Assembly (NCBI RefSeq): GCF_051622035.1
Contig: NC_135360.1
Coordinates: forward strand, 16,000,501-16,064,500
Length of the DNA stretch: 64,000 nt
Origin: Arctopsyche grandis
Taxonomy: Eukaryota; Arthropoda; Insecta; Trichoptera; Hydropsychidae
Reading direction: 5' to 3'
Below, in pieces: positions 47,889-58,828 of this stretch. The first letter of the stretch is position 1. Each line of letters opens with the position of its first letter. A program made the position numbers and the translations under genes. The notes beneath the pieces are model-generated. The model had not been told where the DNA came from. It did no database searches and saw nothing but the letters and a program-made list of their open reading frames with translations.

Positions 47889-48838
47889 TGGAAAGTATCC
47901 CAAATAAATCTGCTGCTAAAATCTGGAAAACCAGCCAACGAAGTATCTTCCTACAGACCTATAAGTATCCTGCCATGCATTTCTAAACGTTTCGAGAAGA
48001 TCTTTTTAACCCGTCTCACATCAGTACTGGAGGAAAATAATTTACTCCCTGACCATCAGTTCGGATTCCGTACTAAGCACTCGACCATGGAACAAATTCA
48101 AAGAACGGCCCACAAAATTAGACAATCTCTAGAAAACAAAGAATACTGCTCTGCAGTCTTTTTAGACATCCAACAGGCGTTCGATAAGGTTTGGCATGAA
48201 GGATTGAAATATAAGCTCAAGCAAAACCTTCCGCATACGCTTTATGCTATCATCAATTCGTACTTTTCCGAGTAAAACACCAAGAGGACTACTCTAAATT
48301 TCACGAGATCAACGCCGGAGTACCACAGGGATCTGTATTGGGACCAGTACTGTATACATTATATACGGCAGACCTCCCTGTGTCGAAAGATGTACTGACA
48401 ACTACTTTTGCAGACACGCAGCCCTACGAACCAGCAGCAAAAATGCAGAAGAAGCCTCTTAAATCCTTCTATGTCAGTTGGATAAATGCGTCCAATGACT
48501 AAAGAAGTGGAGAGTGAAAGCCAGCACTAGTAAATCAGTCCATGTAACTTTTACATTGAGAAAAGGGAACTGCCCACCCGTCATGATGGAAAACATAATG
48601 CTTCCGCATAGAGACTCTGTTAAGTATCTGGGAATACACTTTGATAGACGCCTTGTCTGGAAAACTCACATCAAGAAAAAACGCAATGAACTTAATCTAA
48701 GAACTAAAAATATGCATTGGCTATAGGTGGAAACTCTGCTTTAGCATTGGAAAACAAGATACTCGTGTATAACACAATCATTAAACCGATATGGACCTAC
48801 GGAATACAACTCTGGGGCTCCGCTAGCAGTTATAACTA
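47889..48838 (+). pseudogene. Decayed Jockey-type LINE reverse transcriptase
   Basis: A frame open from 47889 to 48275 reads the RT motifs SSYRPISILPCISKRFEKI, DHQFGFRTKHST and VFLDIQQAFDKVWHEG. A frameshift near 48270 moves to another frame with GVPQGSVLGPVLYTLYTADLP. There the catalytic F/YADD box is FADT, so an aspartate is lost by a small deletion or change. Later pieces read VKYLGIHFDRRLVWKTHIKK (48625-48690) and NTIIKPIWTYGIQLWGSAS (48770-48830). The order is collinear with a Jockey-clade RT, but stops and shifts make it non-functional. It is clearly a different family from the 27.5-kb LINE. Confidence 0.85.
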
Positions 48839-49144
48839 AAGAGCGGAACAACTTTGCGCAGTTCATTGTTCATTGTTCGCCGTGCTTTGTTCATTTTTAT
48901 GATGAACCTTTTTTTAATGCTCTCTAGCTTTGTAGTTTGTTCTGTTTCCTGGAAAATAGACCCAAAACGCCCTGTTTCCTGAAGTAGCCGCGAAACTTAG
49001 CATCGGTTATAGGAAGCGTCTTGCGTGCCGTGCCATCCAAATCTTTTGGCGTATGGTGTGAATTGCATATTGTTTATAATAAATTAACTAAAAATATTTT
49101 ATCATCAAATTATTAGTGTAAAACATTTATACGCTTAATTATAT

Positions 49145-49785
49145 ATTTTCCAAACAGAATTAGTACTCCGTATCCTATATGATTCGCTAGTACGAAGCAT
49201 TTTTGAGTTTTCTTCTATTATATGGAGACCTAGTGATAGCGTCCATTGTTTGAGAATCGAGAGAGTACAGGGGAGGTTTCTCAGATATACCTACATGATA
49301 ATTTACGGTCGCTATCCTTGGCTCTATCCTAGTGCTTACCTGCTGAAAACACTAGATTATAATTCCATCGAATCACGACGTATGGAGACTGTAGAGTATA
49401 TTTGGGGAAACATTTATATACATTACTGGTTGTTTTGGTGAGCAATCCTCACATTCTTCCAGAATTGAGCTTCAATGTTCCCAGCCAACTCAGATACGTT
49501 AATTACCGCAATTTATTCTCCTCACCTGGGGCACGTACCAATTTAATGGTTTCTATTAACTTGAATTTGTTTAATCTACAATATGCTGATCTGGTTGAGG
49601 GATTGTTTAATTTGAGATCGTAACGTTTTCTATTATTGTATTTGTTTTATATTTACGTTAGTTTTGTTTGTTTATTACGTTTTATTTTCATTTTATTGCA
49701 TGTTTTTTTTTTAGCCATAGTGACAACTTGGAACTACTATGTAATTTCACTATGGCAACATTATAATAAATAAAAAAGGTAAAAT
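49145..49785 (+). pseudogene. C-terminal fragment of a second LINE family, with 3' end
   Basis: The frame reads LRILYDSLVRSIFEFSSII, then IERVQGRFLRYTYMIIYGRY, PWLYPSAYLLKTLDYNSIE and, after a shift, SQLRYVNYRNLFSSPGARTN. These match the conserved C-terminal region after the reverse transcriptase in many insect LINE proteins. The end at about 49745-49780 (ACTATGGCAAC, AATAAATAAAAAA) looks like a LINE 3' terminus. Everything upstream of the C-terminus is missing, as in 5'-truncated insertions, and stop codons interrupt the frame. Confidence 0.75.
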
Positions 49786-50077
49786 ACGGATAAAAAAATA
49801 ATTTTCGGAATAATTATCCGTAATAAAAAAAAGTTTCAGTATTTTTGGAGTGAAAATAAAAAAATTCTGACAACATACTTTTAAATTGCACTCCATTAAA
49901 AAGAAAACAATAATTCACATGCACAAAGACTCGTAAATTTTTTGGAATTAGTTTTTTATTATTTCTAAGAAACTATTTCAAATAAATTTATCTTTACATA
50001 TGTATTTGTATGTACATACATGTGTACATATTTTATTTTATTTATTTATTTTATTTTACATATATATGTATTATATA

Positions 50078-50465
50078 TACCAGGGAGGCCTAACAGGTAG
50101 ACCCCAATGCACCTTCCTAGACAATTAATTACAAACATTGCAGCATTTTTATTAAATAAATCGCTGTATTTCGATAGGCTGAAGAACACGAAATTAACAA
50201 TTAATTAATTAATTAATCCATAGAGACATCTATGGATTTAGACTTGTATATAAATTTTTACATATTGTACATAAATCAAATTCAGATATTTGTGACAGCG
50301 GGCAGGATGATTTTTGCCAATTTGATGGAGGAACCGTTTCAACAATGAAATCAGATAAATTGGCAAACTCTGATAAGAAACGATCGACTTGGAGTCACAA
50401 ATATCCAAGTCTGACCAGCAGTATTAAAGATTAGCATAAACCCAACCACCGAGTCATACTACTGG
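50078..50465 (-). mobile_element. tRNA-derived SINE copy 8
   Basis: The 3' snap-back (ACCAGGGAGGC / ACCTTCCTAG, about 50079-50120) is eroded but recognisable. The body carries GAGACATCTATGG, GGCAAACTCTGATAAGAAAC and GGAGTCACAAATATCCAAG. The tRNA-like head at the right is degenerate. Confidence 0.65.
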
Positions 50466-50779
50466 CTATATTTTATTATAAAATATTAAGTAAGTTTTTT
50501 TAATATATAAATATACTATATCTCTGTTTTGGGCAACTCTCATCCTACGATTTTTTTGAAGATCGTCTAATTTTTTTCTGATTTATAAATCAATCTTCAG
50601 CAAATATAATATGTATGTAAAATATATGTAGAGTAGGTATATTTCAATAAAATAATAAACATTTTTTTCATCATCCCGAATCCCGAGAATACTGGGAAAT
50701 TGAAAAATTACGAATATTATTATTAAACACTAGTCGCAATACAATACATAAATTTTTCCAACTGTTGATATAACCATTA

Positions 50780-51190
50780 CACTGTTCGACAAAAAACAAA
50801 CTTTTTTTTTTGGTTCAGAGACGAGATATGACTTTTCGGAGATATGCGTTTTTTAAATCGCGCGATTTTTCTGACTTGACTATTGATTTGAACTGGACGA
50901 CTACTTAGAGAGATTTAAAAGCTGAAAAGTACTACAAATGAAAGATAAAATACCCGACTATAGATTCCAATATTCATTTTGAACAGAAAATTGACAGATT
51001 TTGAGACATCGACCGAACAACACCAAGATATAGAAAAATCGCACGATTTAAAAAACAGATATGTAGACAGTATGTGTCTACGAATCTCGATCCAATCAAC
51101 ATTTTTTATTACCAGATTCGTGTTCACTGGGCATAGATCTATAAGAAAAGTCATATCTCGTCTCTGAACCATTTTTCGTGTCGAACAGTG
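50780..51190. mobile_element. 411-bp inverted-repeat element with CACTGTTCGACA ends
   Basis: CACTGTTCGACA at the left mirrors TGTCGAACAGTG at the right. A second paired block, GGTTCAGAGACGAGATATGA, and an inner block around AAATCGCGCGATTT form a long interrupted palindrome. TTA flanks both sides (50777-50779 and 51191-51193). CACTG ends with a 3-bp duplication would fit CACTA-like elements, and a TWA duplication would fit PIF/Harbinger. I cannot decide between them. Confidence 0.7.
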
Positions 51191-51193
51191 TTA

Positions 51194-52380
51194 TCATTAT
51201 ATATACATCGCTTAAAAAGATAAAGAAGTTCAGCTTTTGAATCAATATCCGGCCATAAACGACACTTACATAAGAAATAAACATAACCACGACCTTCGTG
51301 AAATGTTTATATGCCTATTTCGTCTCATGCTATGACTAACGTTAAAATATAGGGTAATATATTTCGTCAGTCAAGCGACTGCTGAATTTCGGATAGCCAT
51401 AATAATGTTCAGAGGTGTTAAAACTCGGGCATCCAAAATAACGTTCACGGGAAAGTGTTGCACGGAGTGAGATCGACCAAGGAATAGACCGTCCCGTTAG
51501 TTTTCCCGGAAAAGTTGGGTAACCTAAATACGTCGCTCGCGTCAACGGAACCAAACAGGGCCGAGTGCGCAAGTCAACGGGAAACAAAGAGCCTTTATTG
51601 CCGTTTCGTTCTTGCCCATTTAAAGATCTGACAGCTGTCACAGTCGCTCTCGTTCGACTCAGCAACAGCGTCGAACAGCTGACACGAACAACAAAGAATT
51701 GTCAGAACTGTTGGGCCGCAAGCTGGGACGATCACTATCGCGACACGATCGCACTTTTGGGCCAACACGTACCTACCTATCTTAGTAGATCTCAATTCAC
51801 ATCTAAATGGCCGATTTTAGCACGATCGAGTGCCGACAACGTCCCACAACGAATGGACAATGGAAAATCAATGTGCTTGGCAAAACACCCACAAAAGAAT
51901 CATATTTACACACATCTATCGACTCCGTGAAAATAAGTACGTTTAAATTCGAACTTTCGAAATTAGTCCTCTCTGGTTTCAACATTCCGCAAACCGGCGG
52001 ATTAAACTTCAACTTAAATTCGAATTCAAACCCTAAAAACTCTCAACTATCGAACAACATCGTAATTGGGAACCCTGAAAGTGATCTTTTTGTTTTGTAC
52101 GTAAAACACTGTATAAATAAAACCAATGTGGGGCATTTGATTTTGCACAAACTTCTAATGCGTAAAAACATTCGATAAATAAAATTCAATACCAATTTTA
52201 ATTACATATTTATTTAGAAATGATAAAGTAGATTTAATGTATACTAGGAAAAAACAAATTTCGTATACTATGTTTATCTATAATATAATATTTTGAAGAT
52301 ATAAGTGATTTTAATGAAAAGTAAACATAAACATCAATTTTAACGATCTATGTTATTTAGAATATTCATAAGTAGAGGTA
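51194..52380. other. No gene I can support; GC-balanced stretch at 51.4-51.9 kb
   Basis: Frames of 107-123 codons exist on both strands (51342-51665 minus; 51565-51930 and 51807-52178 plus), overlapping one another. The minus one repeats Y-x-G-[YC]-P-x-F three times, which reflects short DNA repeats. No domain, splice pattern or relative is recognised. Confidence 0.4.
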
Positions 52381-52490
52381 GGATAGCCAAGGTGCCGCTC
52401 ATTGTTCCATTGTTGTAAATCCTATGTAAAAAAGGTTCGGCAAACCTTTAACAATGCATTTACAAAATTTGAACAATACGTGGCACCCTC
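52381..52490. mobile_element. Short hairpin MITE, second full copy
   Basis: It begins GGATAGCCAAGGTGCCGCTC and ends with the inverted form GTGGCACCCTC. The arms CATTGTTCCATTGTTGTAAA and TTTACAAAATTTGAACAAT pair as in the copy at 32847-32961. Confidence 0.75.
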
Positions 52491-52520
52491 TGGGTCCGGG
52501 CTTTATTCATAAGCAAATTG

Positions 52521-52702
52521 AATAATTTAAAAATGAATTTATGACTAAGGATAGGCGCGACCGTGCTATTTGCCAGGAAAGGGGGAAAACTACAAAGCTA
52601 GATAGCAAAAATAATTTAAAAATGAATTTATGACTAAGGATAGGCGCGACCGTGCTATTTGCCAGGAAAGGGGGAAAACTACAAAGCTATGTAGATAGCA
52701 AA
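52521..52702. repeat. 89-bp direct tandem duplication
   Basis: The unit starting AATAATTTAAAAATGAATTT at 52521 is repeated at 52610 with near identity. Both copies include GATAGGCGCGACCGTGC and GGGGGAAAACTACAAAGCT. The second copy has a few extra bases (CTATGTAGATAGC versus CTAGATAGC). Confidence 0.85.
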
Positions 52703-54702
52703 AAAAAAAGGTTGACCATAGAAATTGACAATGGTGAGCCCATTTTTGCATGCTGGTGCCATTAAAAGATTAGCTCTTATATTGAAGTAATTTCGCTCAT
52801 TGAGAACTATAAATTATATATTGGATATAATATACATATAACCAGATCTTACATTTATACAATGGCTGCCTCTGTGTAAAGTCAATTAATGTTAAGTTAG
52901 GGGAATTTCTTCCTGTATTATATTTTCAACAGTAGGAATTACTACTCAGTATTGTTAAAACAAATTCAATTTGAACGAAACTTTTACATAATATCTCAAC
53001 GAATGCTTATAAACAGCATCGATCGACCTAAAAAGTAATTTTGTAGTGGGAATTTTCAGGTATATTCGCAGTTGCTAAGGCCAAATAATAAACGGCTATA
53101 TACATATATGTAGCTCACTATTAATTAATGAAATAATACTAAAAAGTTGTGATCACTTAAAATGATTGTATGATTTATCAAAGTAACAAAAAAGTACTTA
53201 TGTATAATATTAAAAAAATCCCAACGATTCCAAAATTGAAAGTTGGCAATCCTGCGTTTACGTAATAGACCTGCAAACAAAGCGCCAGGTTAACGGGATG
53301 AAAACAGAGGTGTTAGAAAGGGACAGAGCGAGTGACGTTTGATGGCAATGACTGTCAAATGCATACAGACTCGCATAGCTGTGTCCCTCTCGCGCGCGCA
53401 CAACAGCTGACAACCACAACAAAGCGCGCACACAAGCGACGCGTCTATCGATCTGGATCGTAAACAAAACATACGATATATTATACAACACGAATGATCC
53501 AGTTATTATTTCACAGCTTGAAAATTTAAATCGACCCATTTGAATACTTACACACAATTGCGTCGCAGATTACACCATTGTTACATATTACAACATCTCC
53601 GTTCAGGCTTACAAGACAGCATCCCGCATAAAACCTGCATTCAAAACATAGATGTATACAAATACAGCGGCATATACACGTCGGTGTATTTATTTGATGC
53701 GCGCTGCGTCGCAGGTGGGACGGGGCGCAATGACACGTTGCCGGGATGATTTCGTACTGTGAAAACCGGTCGGTGAAGGCTTTCTATTACTGACCTGATG
53801 AAGGGCGTAGGCTTAGGGCCCGGGACTGCGCCCTGCTTCGGGGCTCACTGCCCAAACCGTAAAACACTTCGATTTATTTTGTAGTGGCACCTGTGTGACC
53901 AGTGTGCACAAATACTCCCACGCACTACACACGTCATATTGCATAATTCGTAAAATATCTTACAAAATCAACTAAAACCTGGCTAACCGTTTCCATAAGT
54001 GTTTATGTATATTGCGTTTCGTAATTTTTAGCTTAAGCAGTTTACAAATAAAAAATTGAACTAATCCATGTTGAAGATGATACATAAGTTTCAATAAAGA
54101 TGATGCATAAACCCGTCATAAAAACGGTATATTCAACTTACTATATCATTGCACTTTTTAAGCTTAAATGAATCATAATTACCATATTTTCACTAGGAAA
54201 CGTTTTAATTTCTTGGGACTTCCTGAATTGAATATTTTATATATGGCAGCCCCGATGTTATTAGGCCAATTTTAAAAACTGGCAACATGGATTGTTTTGT
54301 CGACTGACGTTTGGTAGGAGCGCTATTGTAGTTGACGTATAATTGAAATGATATACATATTTATATGCTTTTTTAAGGTCATTTAATTTTTTTATAATAT
54401 CGCTTAATAGCACGTTTCTACGCTTTGTTACACAGCAGTAGAATTAACACATTTGTCAAATTGCAACATGAATATACTGAAAGTCCCCGAAACGTAGTAT
54501 ATAAAATTAAACAAAATATAAGTTTTGTATGCAAGTTTAATTCAATATAAATATTACAACTTATTGTTTCGAGAGTACATTAAATTTCCTTCTTCTTTGA
54601 GTTGGCATTTGAACCTTGATGTAAAATATTGTGGTCGACAGTAAAAAAAAACATGGAAATGCAAAAATATGAGGTATACATTGTAAAATCTTCAGTTACG
54701 TA
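52703..54702. other. No recognisable gene downstream of CSN7
   Basis: GC-balanced patches lie at about 53280-53470 and 53560-53900. Their frames show no domain. A TTTATT (AATAAA on the minus strand) at 54703-54708 is a possible poly(A) signal for CSN7. Confidence 0.45.
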
Positions 54703-54708
54703 TTTATT
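54703..54708 (-). terminator. Candidate poly(A) signal for CSN7
   Basis: AATAAA on the minus strand, about 280 nt after the CSN7 stop codon, is the first canonical hexamer I find downstream. Hexamers arise often by chance in such AT-rich DNA. Confidence 0.3.
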
Positions 54709-54986
54709 CAAAGAATGCAGTCACTATTTAAAATAATAATTTTTACTTCTAAATATTTCTTTTTGTTTTTTTTTAAGAACAGCAAAGATGTATATAGATT
54801 GTAAAAAAGTATACATATCGGAAATAATTATAAACCATGGCCAGATTTGTATTTATAACGAAAATTTGAAAAGTTTTTTAGACATAAACATAAATAAGCT
54901 CCGCTTATACTTGAAGTTAAATATTATTTTTCTTATATGTATGATATACATCAATTGATAAAAAGCGTATGATACTATATGAAGTT

Positions 54987-56199
54987 TTATGTAGTTCTTT
55001 GCCAAAATTTTCCAGGATTGCGTGTAGATTTTCCTTTACTACTAGTCTTTTTATTTTTGTACAAATGAGTATCAGAGCTACCCGCTCCTCCGACGCCTTC
55101 TTCAACTTCCGCTTGAGCTTTAAGATTCTTTTTAATATTTAAAATCTAAAATTAAACAAATATATTATTAATTAAACACGTATTTTATAAATATTATTAA
55201 TTAAACACATTTTATCATAAATAAAACTAAATTAAATTAAATCAAATACCTCCTGTTCGATCGACTCTTTATGTTTGGTGCGTCTTTGTTTTTCGGCATT
55301 GGCTCGGTTTATTTGAGTATCGACGCAAGATAAAACTGCATCGCAAGAGTCACACCATTCAGTCAGAGTCGCAAGAATTGAATCAATTTCTTCAGGGCGA
55401 GCATCCCTTCCTAGTGCATAATCTACTTCTAATCTACTGTTTTTTTGATCTAACTTTCCGTGTATAATATCTAAAAAAAATAACATTATAGAAAACGTCC
55501 ACAAAAATATTTTGCAATTTCATTCATTACACATACCGGCATATATAGCTTCGATTATTAAATCTTCTAAATCGCGCACATTTTTAATAGACAACTCTTC
55601 AAGCAAACTACTATAAGGGATACATTTTTCTCTGGTGGCCAATGTCACAATAGTTAAGTGTTGCAACTTTTTACACTGGGTAGGATTTAACTCTAAAAAT
55701 TGAGTCTTATCTCTTAAGTAGTCTTTGTATGTACCGTAAGCAAATAAATTTAGAGTTTTAAAATGTAATGCAAAGGGTCCATTATCCAGCTGAAAATGTG
55801 ACATTAATTGTTATGTTATATACATATTTACACAAGTTAAATGATATTGATACTTAATTGTATCTCAATACATGGAAACTACATATATTCTTTACCTCTT
55901 TAACATTAGGCATATCCAGCAATTCACCGAAGACATGTACGCCAGGTGCTTCGAGAGCTTGTTTGACTAATTCCGCACAAGCTTGTCCTCGAGCACCTTT
56001 GGCTAACAATGTAAATTGTTCCAGAGAGCTATTACTGCTCGGGTTTTCTGTCTTCTCGACAGGCATATTGCTAATGGGTGTCTGCAATGAAACGAACAAA
56101 ATATTAAGAGTATCGCTCCGAGTGTGATTTTTATTTCAATACTTATCATAGTGAGCTTCATACCATACTCTGAGGGGTGTCATCAAATTTTAATTTAAT
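54987..56199 (-). CDS. CSN7: COP9 signalosome complex subunit 7 (CSN7)
   Basis: This is a subunit of the COP9 signalosome, which removes NEDD8 from cullins and so tunes cullin-RING ubiquitin ligases. Coding exons on the minus strand, 5' to 3', are 56199-56164 (candidate, 36 nt), 56081-55896, 55789-55537, 55470-55250 and 55145-54987. All introns are GT-AG, 66-106 bp, and all junction phases agree. The product is about 273 aa from the ATG at 56166, or 267 aa from the ATG at 56066, close to the 264-275 aa of human COPS7A/B. Family landmarks are [50 protein letters not shown] and [23 protein letters not shown]. The PCI domain lies in the middle and a basic Ser/Lys tail ends [10 protein letters not shown]. 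No frameshift or stop occurs within the joined exons. Confidence 0.93.
56164..56199 (-). other. CSN7: Candidate 36-nt first coding exon of CSN7
   Basis: The next exon starts after a clean acceptor (TTTCATTGCAG) without an upstream start other than an internal ATG (56066). On the minus strand an acceptor TTTTTGTTATTAG precedes 56199, and a GTATGA donor follows an ATG at 56166-56164. Joining gives ATG followed by ACACCCATTAGC, in frame with the body. So the start could be this ATG, with the rest of the exon as leader. Alternatively this is wholly UTR or unused. Confidence 0.5.
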
Positions 56200-56399
56200 C
56201 TAATAACAAAAAGTGAAAAAAATTATAATCAACCGAATATTTGAATTGTACATATATGATTGTTTGAATATATAAAATGCTTGTTCTGTGAATGAATAGT
56301 GCTGGTTTCTGGTTAACATACGTAATATGTGCAAACTATAAAAAAACATTTCTCGATTTTTCTTTTGTCGATCATTGTTACTTACAAATTTTCAAAATG

Positions 56400-57060
56400 T
56401 TTTGGGAGGGGATTAAGACAAATATCTTTATAAAATAATTTGGAAAGTTTTCTTTCATTTTAGTTATCCCTTTTGGGGAAAAATGTTAGTTTATATGTAG
56501 TCTAATGATACACCATAATTAAAAAAGTGCAATTATGCTTTTCAATCTTTTGGGTGAATTAAATAAATGAACAAATAAAAATAAAAATTCTTCAACACAG
56601 AAAAAAGTGCTTATTTGAGTGGCAAATGTGCTTTGAATATTGTCTGTTCGCCGAGAAAGATTTGACATTGCACTCACAATTCGAGGTTAGGATGAGACGA
56701 GAAGGATGCGACAACAATGACCAATGAATAATTTGGCATGGCAACAAAATATGAAGTCAACGACGTACGAGCAATCTGTTATACACGAGTTGCATTGAAA
56801 CGTATTTAGTGTAGTGTTCGGTGAGTGATGTGATGAATGGCGAGTGGCGTGGGAGTGTGCGAGAGTAGAGATTGACCATGATTGCGGTGGCGGCGGCGGC
56901 ATGCGGGGGGGGCGAAGGGGCGGAGGGCCGGCGCTCTGCTGACGCTTTTTCGAACTGCTGCTGCTGCAGATCGTCGACAACTGCTAAGAGTCACCGGCAA
57001 GTCACGCGACTCACAAAGTCGCTTCTTACAAGTCGCTAGGCGCTGCTGTCAAACGCGAAA
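56400..57060 (-). promoter_or_regulatory. Probable CSN7 promoter and 5' leader region
   Basis: The stretch 56820-57060 is markedly GC-rich (GGCGGCGGCGGC, GGGGCGGAGGGCCGGCGC), unlike its surroundings. On the minus strand a GTGAGT donor at 56677 could end a non-coding first exon that would splice to the short CSN7 exon. No TATA box is evident, as expected of a housekeeping gene. No plus-strand gene is recognised, so a divergent promoter is only possible. Confidence 0.4.
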
Positions 57061-58003
57061 GCTGCCGGTAAAATGCCTTTTCGCCACACGCCACTACTGC
57101 TTATTATTATTCTTTGAGCTTTTCTTTCAAAATTGATCATTTTCGTTCAACAAAAATTTTATTTCCAATATTTGATTGTAGTTTTTTGAGTTGGAAATCT
57201 TTATTCATATTATACGTTCACTACTTATTGAAATATTGGCAAACGCAGCCCACTGCTACATAATATGAATATTAGTTACGGCAATTTATGTTTGACATTA
57301 GTCCGTTGCTTCAATTTCAGTGGGTAATATAATAACCAGACTTATGTAGGCTAAGTGCAGTAGTTTTCCGCACAAAAATGGGACTGAACGGGAAAAAATG
57401 GGAATTTGGGAGGCGAACTAGGCAACTGCCTTATTTTTCACAAAATTATTATAATTCATAAAATTATCATTTTACTTTTTGAAAAAAAGTTTTTTATTAT
57501 AAAAAAATTATATTCAAATTACATTAAATATAATATTCGTTTGAAGCATAAAAAATGCCGAGAAAAAAGGTACCGGAACGCCGTTCTACCGCGTCACGTG
57601 GGAAACAAACCCTGTTTATTCTCGATTCCAGCCTCTCCCACACAACAAATATACATATAAATACAATATACAAACACATATCTACTTTACATAAAAATTA
57701 GACATATTATATGTCGTCGTCGTCGTCTGTAAATCAAATAAGCTATATTTAACTAGTCTTTATATTGTTTTCTAAATCGCTTTAAATAATTTATTACATG
57801 ATATTAAATAAACTTAGTCTTGATAGTGTGGATTCACGTGAACATACAATATTAGGTCTATATTCTTGGTTTGAACACTTGGTCAAAAAAAAATTAAATT
57901 GATTGATTATAAACCTTTGAGCAAGGAATATTACAATTAATTAGCATTTCAGCAAAATTATTACATAAATAAATTAAAGTTATTGTTATTATTTTCAGCT
58001 TAA
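57061..58003. other. No recognisable gene
   Basis: This is AT-rich sequence. A short GTCGTCGTCGTC run lies at about 57714-57726. No coding signal is seen. Confidence 0.55.
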
Positions 58004-58380
58004 TGGGGTCTACATCACGGCATCGAAAGGTCGAAAGATCGCAAAAGCAAAGATCGAAAATCTAAAGATCAAAACTGATGTATGCATGGTAAATGGTACT
58101 ATGTATGTATACATAATATATATCAGTGGCATGCCGTGAAATTATCTCTCTTTTTGTCGTACAGCCTTTCTTAATGTGCGCGGGCAGGATATGGGAGGAA
58201 AAGCCTGTTCTTCTTGTATCCTGCTCGCGCAAATTAAGTGAGGCTGTACGACGGGGGGAGAGAGAGTTTTACCGCAAGCCACTGATATATACATATATGT
58301 ATACTACCCGCTTTTCATATGTATTCATGGTAAACTAACATTTTCGATTTTTCGACCTTTCGATGCGGTGACAGTCACCG
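58004..58380. mobile_element. Inverted-repeat MITE carrying a second MITE at its centre
   Basis: The outer ends pair GGTCTACATCACGGCATCGA with the reverse complement of the right end (CACCGCATCGAAAGGTCGAA). Inner blocks CATGGTAAATGGTA and CATGGTAAACTAAC are also mirrored. The arrangement and words (GATCTTTCGA-type, CATGGTAAAC) match the fold-back element at 41333. A distinct CAGTGG-ended element occupies 58124-58284. No outer target duplication is visible. Confidence 0.65.
58124..58284. mobile_element. hAT-like MITE (CAGTGGCATGCCG ends), nested
   Basis: It starts CAGTGGCATGCCGTGAAATT and ends inverted, GCAAGCCACTG. The flanking octamers ATATATAT and ATATATAC match at seven of eight positions but are low-complexity. 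The interior is palindromic around AGGAAAAGCCTGTTC and contains CTCGCGCAAATTAAGTGAG, shared with the 41333 fold-back. It belongs to the same family as 3010-3188. Confidence 0.7.
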
Positions 58381-58603
58381 GTAAATAGTATGTAATTAGA
58401 TTTAGACAGCACGAACAACCGAATTGCAACTATGTATATTTTAAAAGTTTACTTTAAAACCGAATTTATTTTTCTAAAATAACAATTCAAGAAATATTCA
58501 AATATTCCAAGTATAATTATATCAAACAATTGACCGGATGTTGACTACTATACATATGTATATACAACTGTCAAATCATAAACTGACTTACTAATGTTTA
58601 TCA
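58381..58603. other. AT-rich spacer
   Basis: I see nothing in this short stretch. Confidence 0.5.
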
Positions 58604-58666
58604 ACGGTATGGGGATGAACGAATGAGACGACTGGCATGTTAATGCACGTGTTTATTATATGACAG

Positions 58667-58828
58667 TGTGGCGGCTCGCTTATACGACATGGTCGAGTTT
58701 GGTTGCCTTCCTGCGAGTGGGGACCAACCCGGCTGGGTTCGGAGAGCTGCTACCCACTCTGTCTTCAGCTGTCATATAATAAACACGTGCATTAACATGC
58801 CAGTCGTCTCATTCGTTCATCCCCTATA
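58667..58828 (+). repeat. 5' LTR of the TRIM-like element
   Basis: It begins TGTGGCGGCTCGC and ends CATCCCCTATA, one T longer than the 3' LTR. It contains the poly(A) signal AATAAA (about 58779). The two LTRs are otherwise almost identical, indicating a young insertion. Confidence 0.88.

Noticed and set aside
51342..51665. Three Y-x-G-[YC]-P-x-F motifs in a minus-strand frame
   Set aside because: The motif repeats because short DNA words repeat. The spacing is irregular (30 and 12 residues) and no family is known to me.
51807..52178. 123-codon plus-strand frame with a reasonable start context
   Set aside because: It has no recognisable domain, overlaps other frames on both strands, and has no splice or promoter support. 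Codon use looks like local composition.
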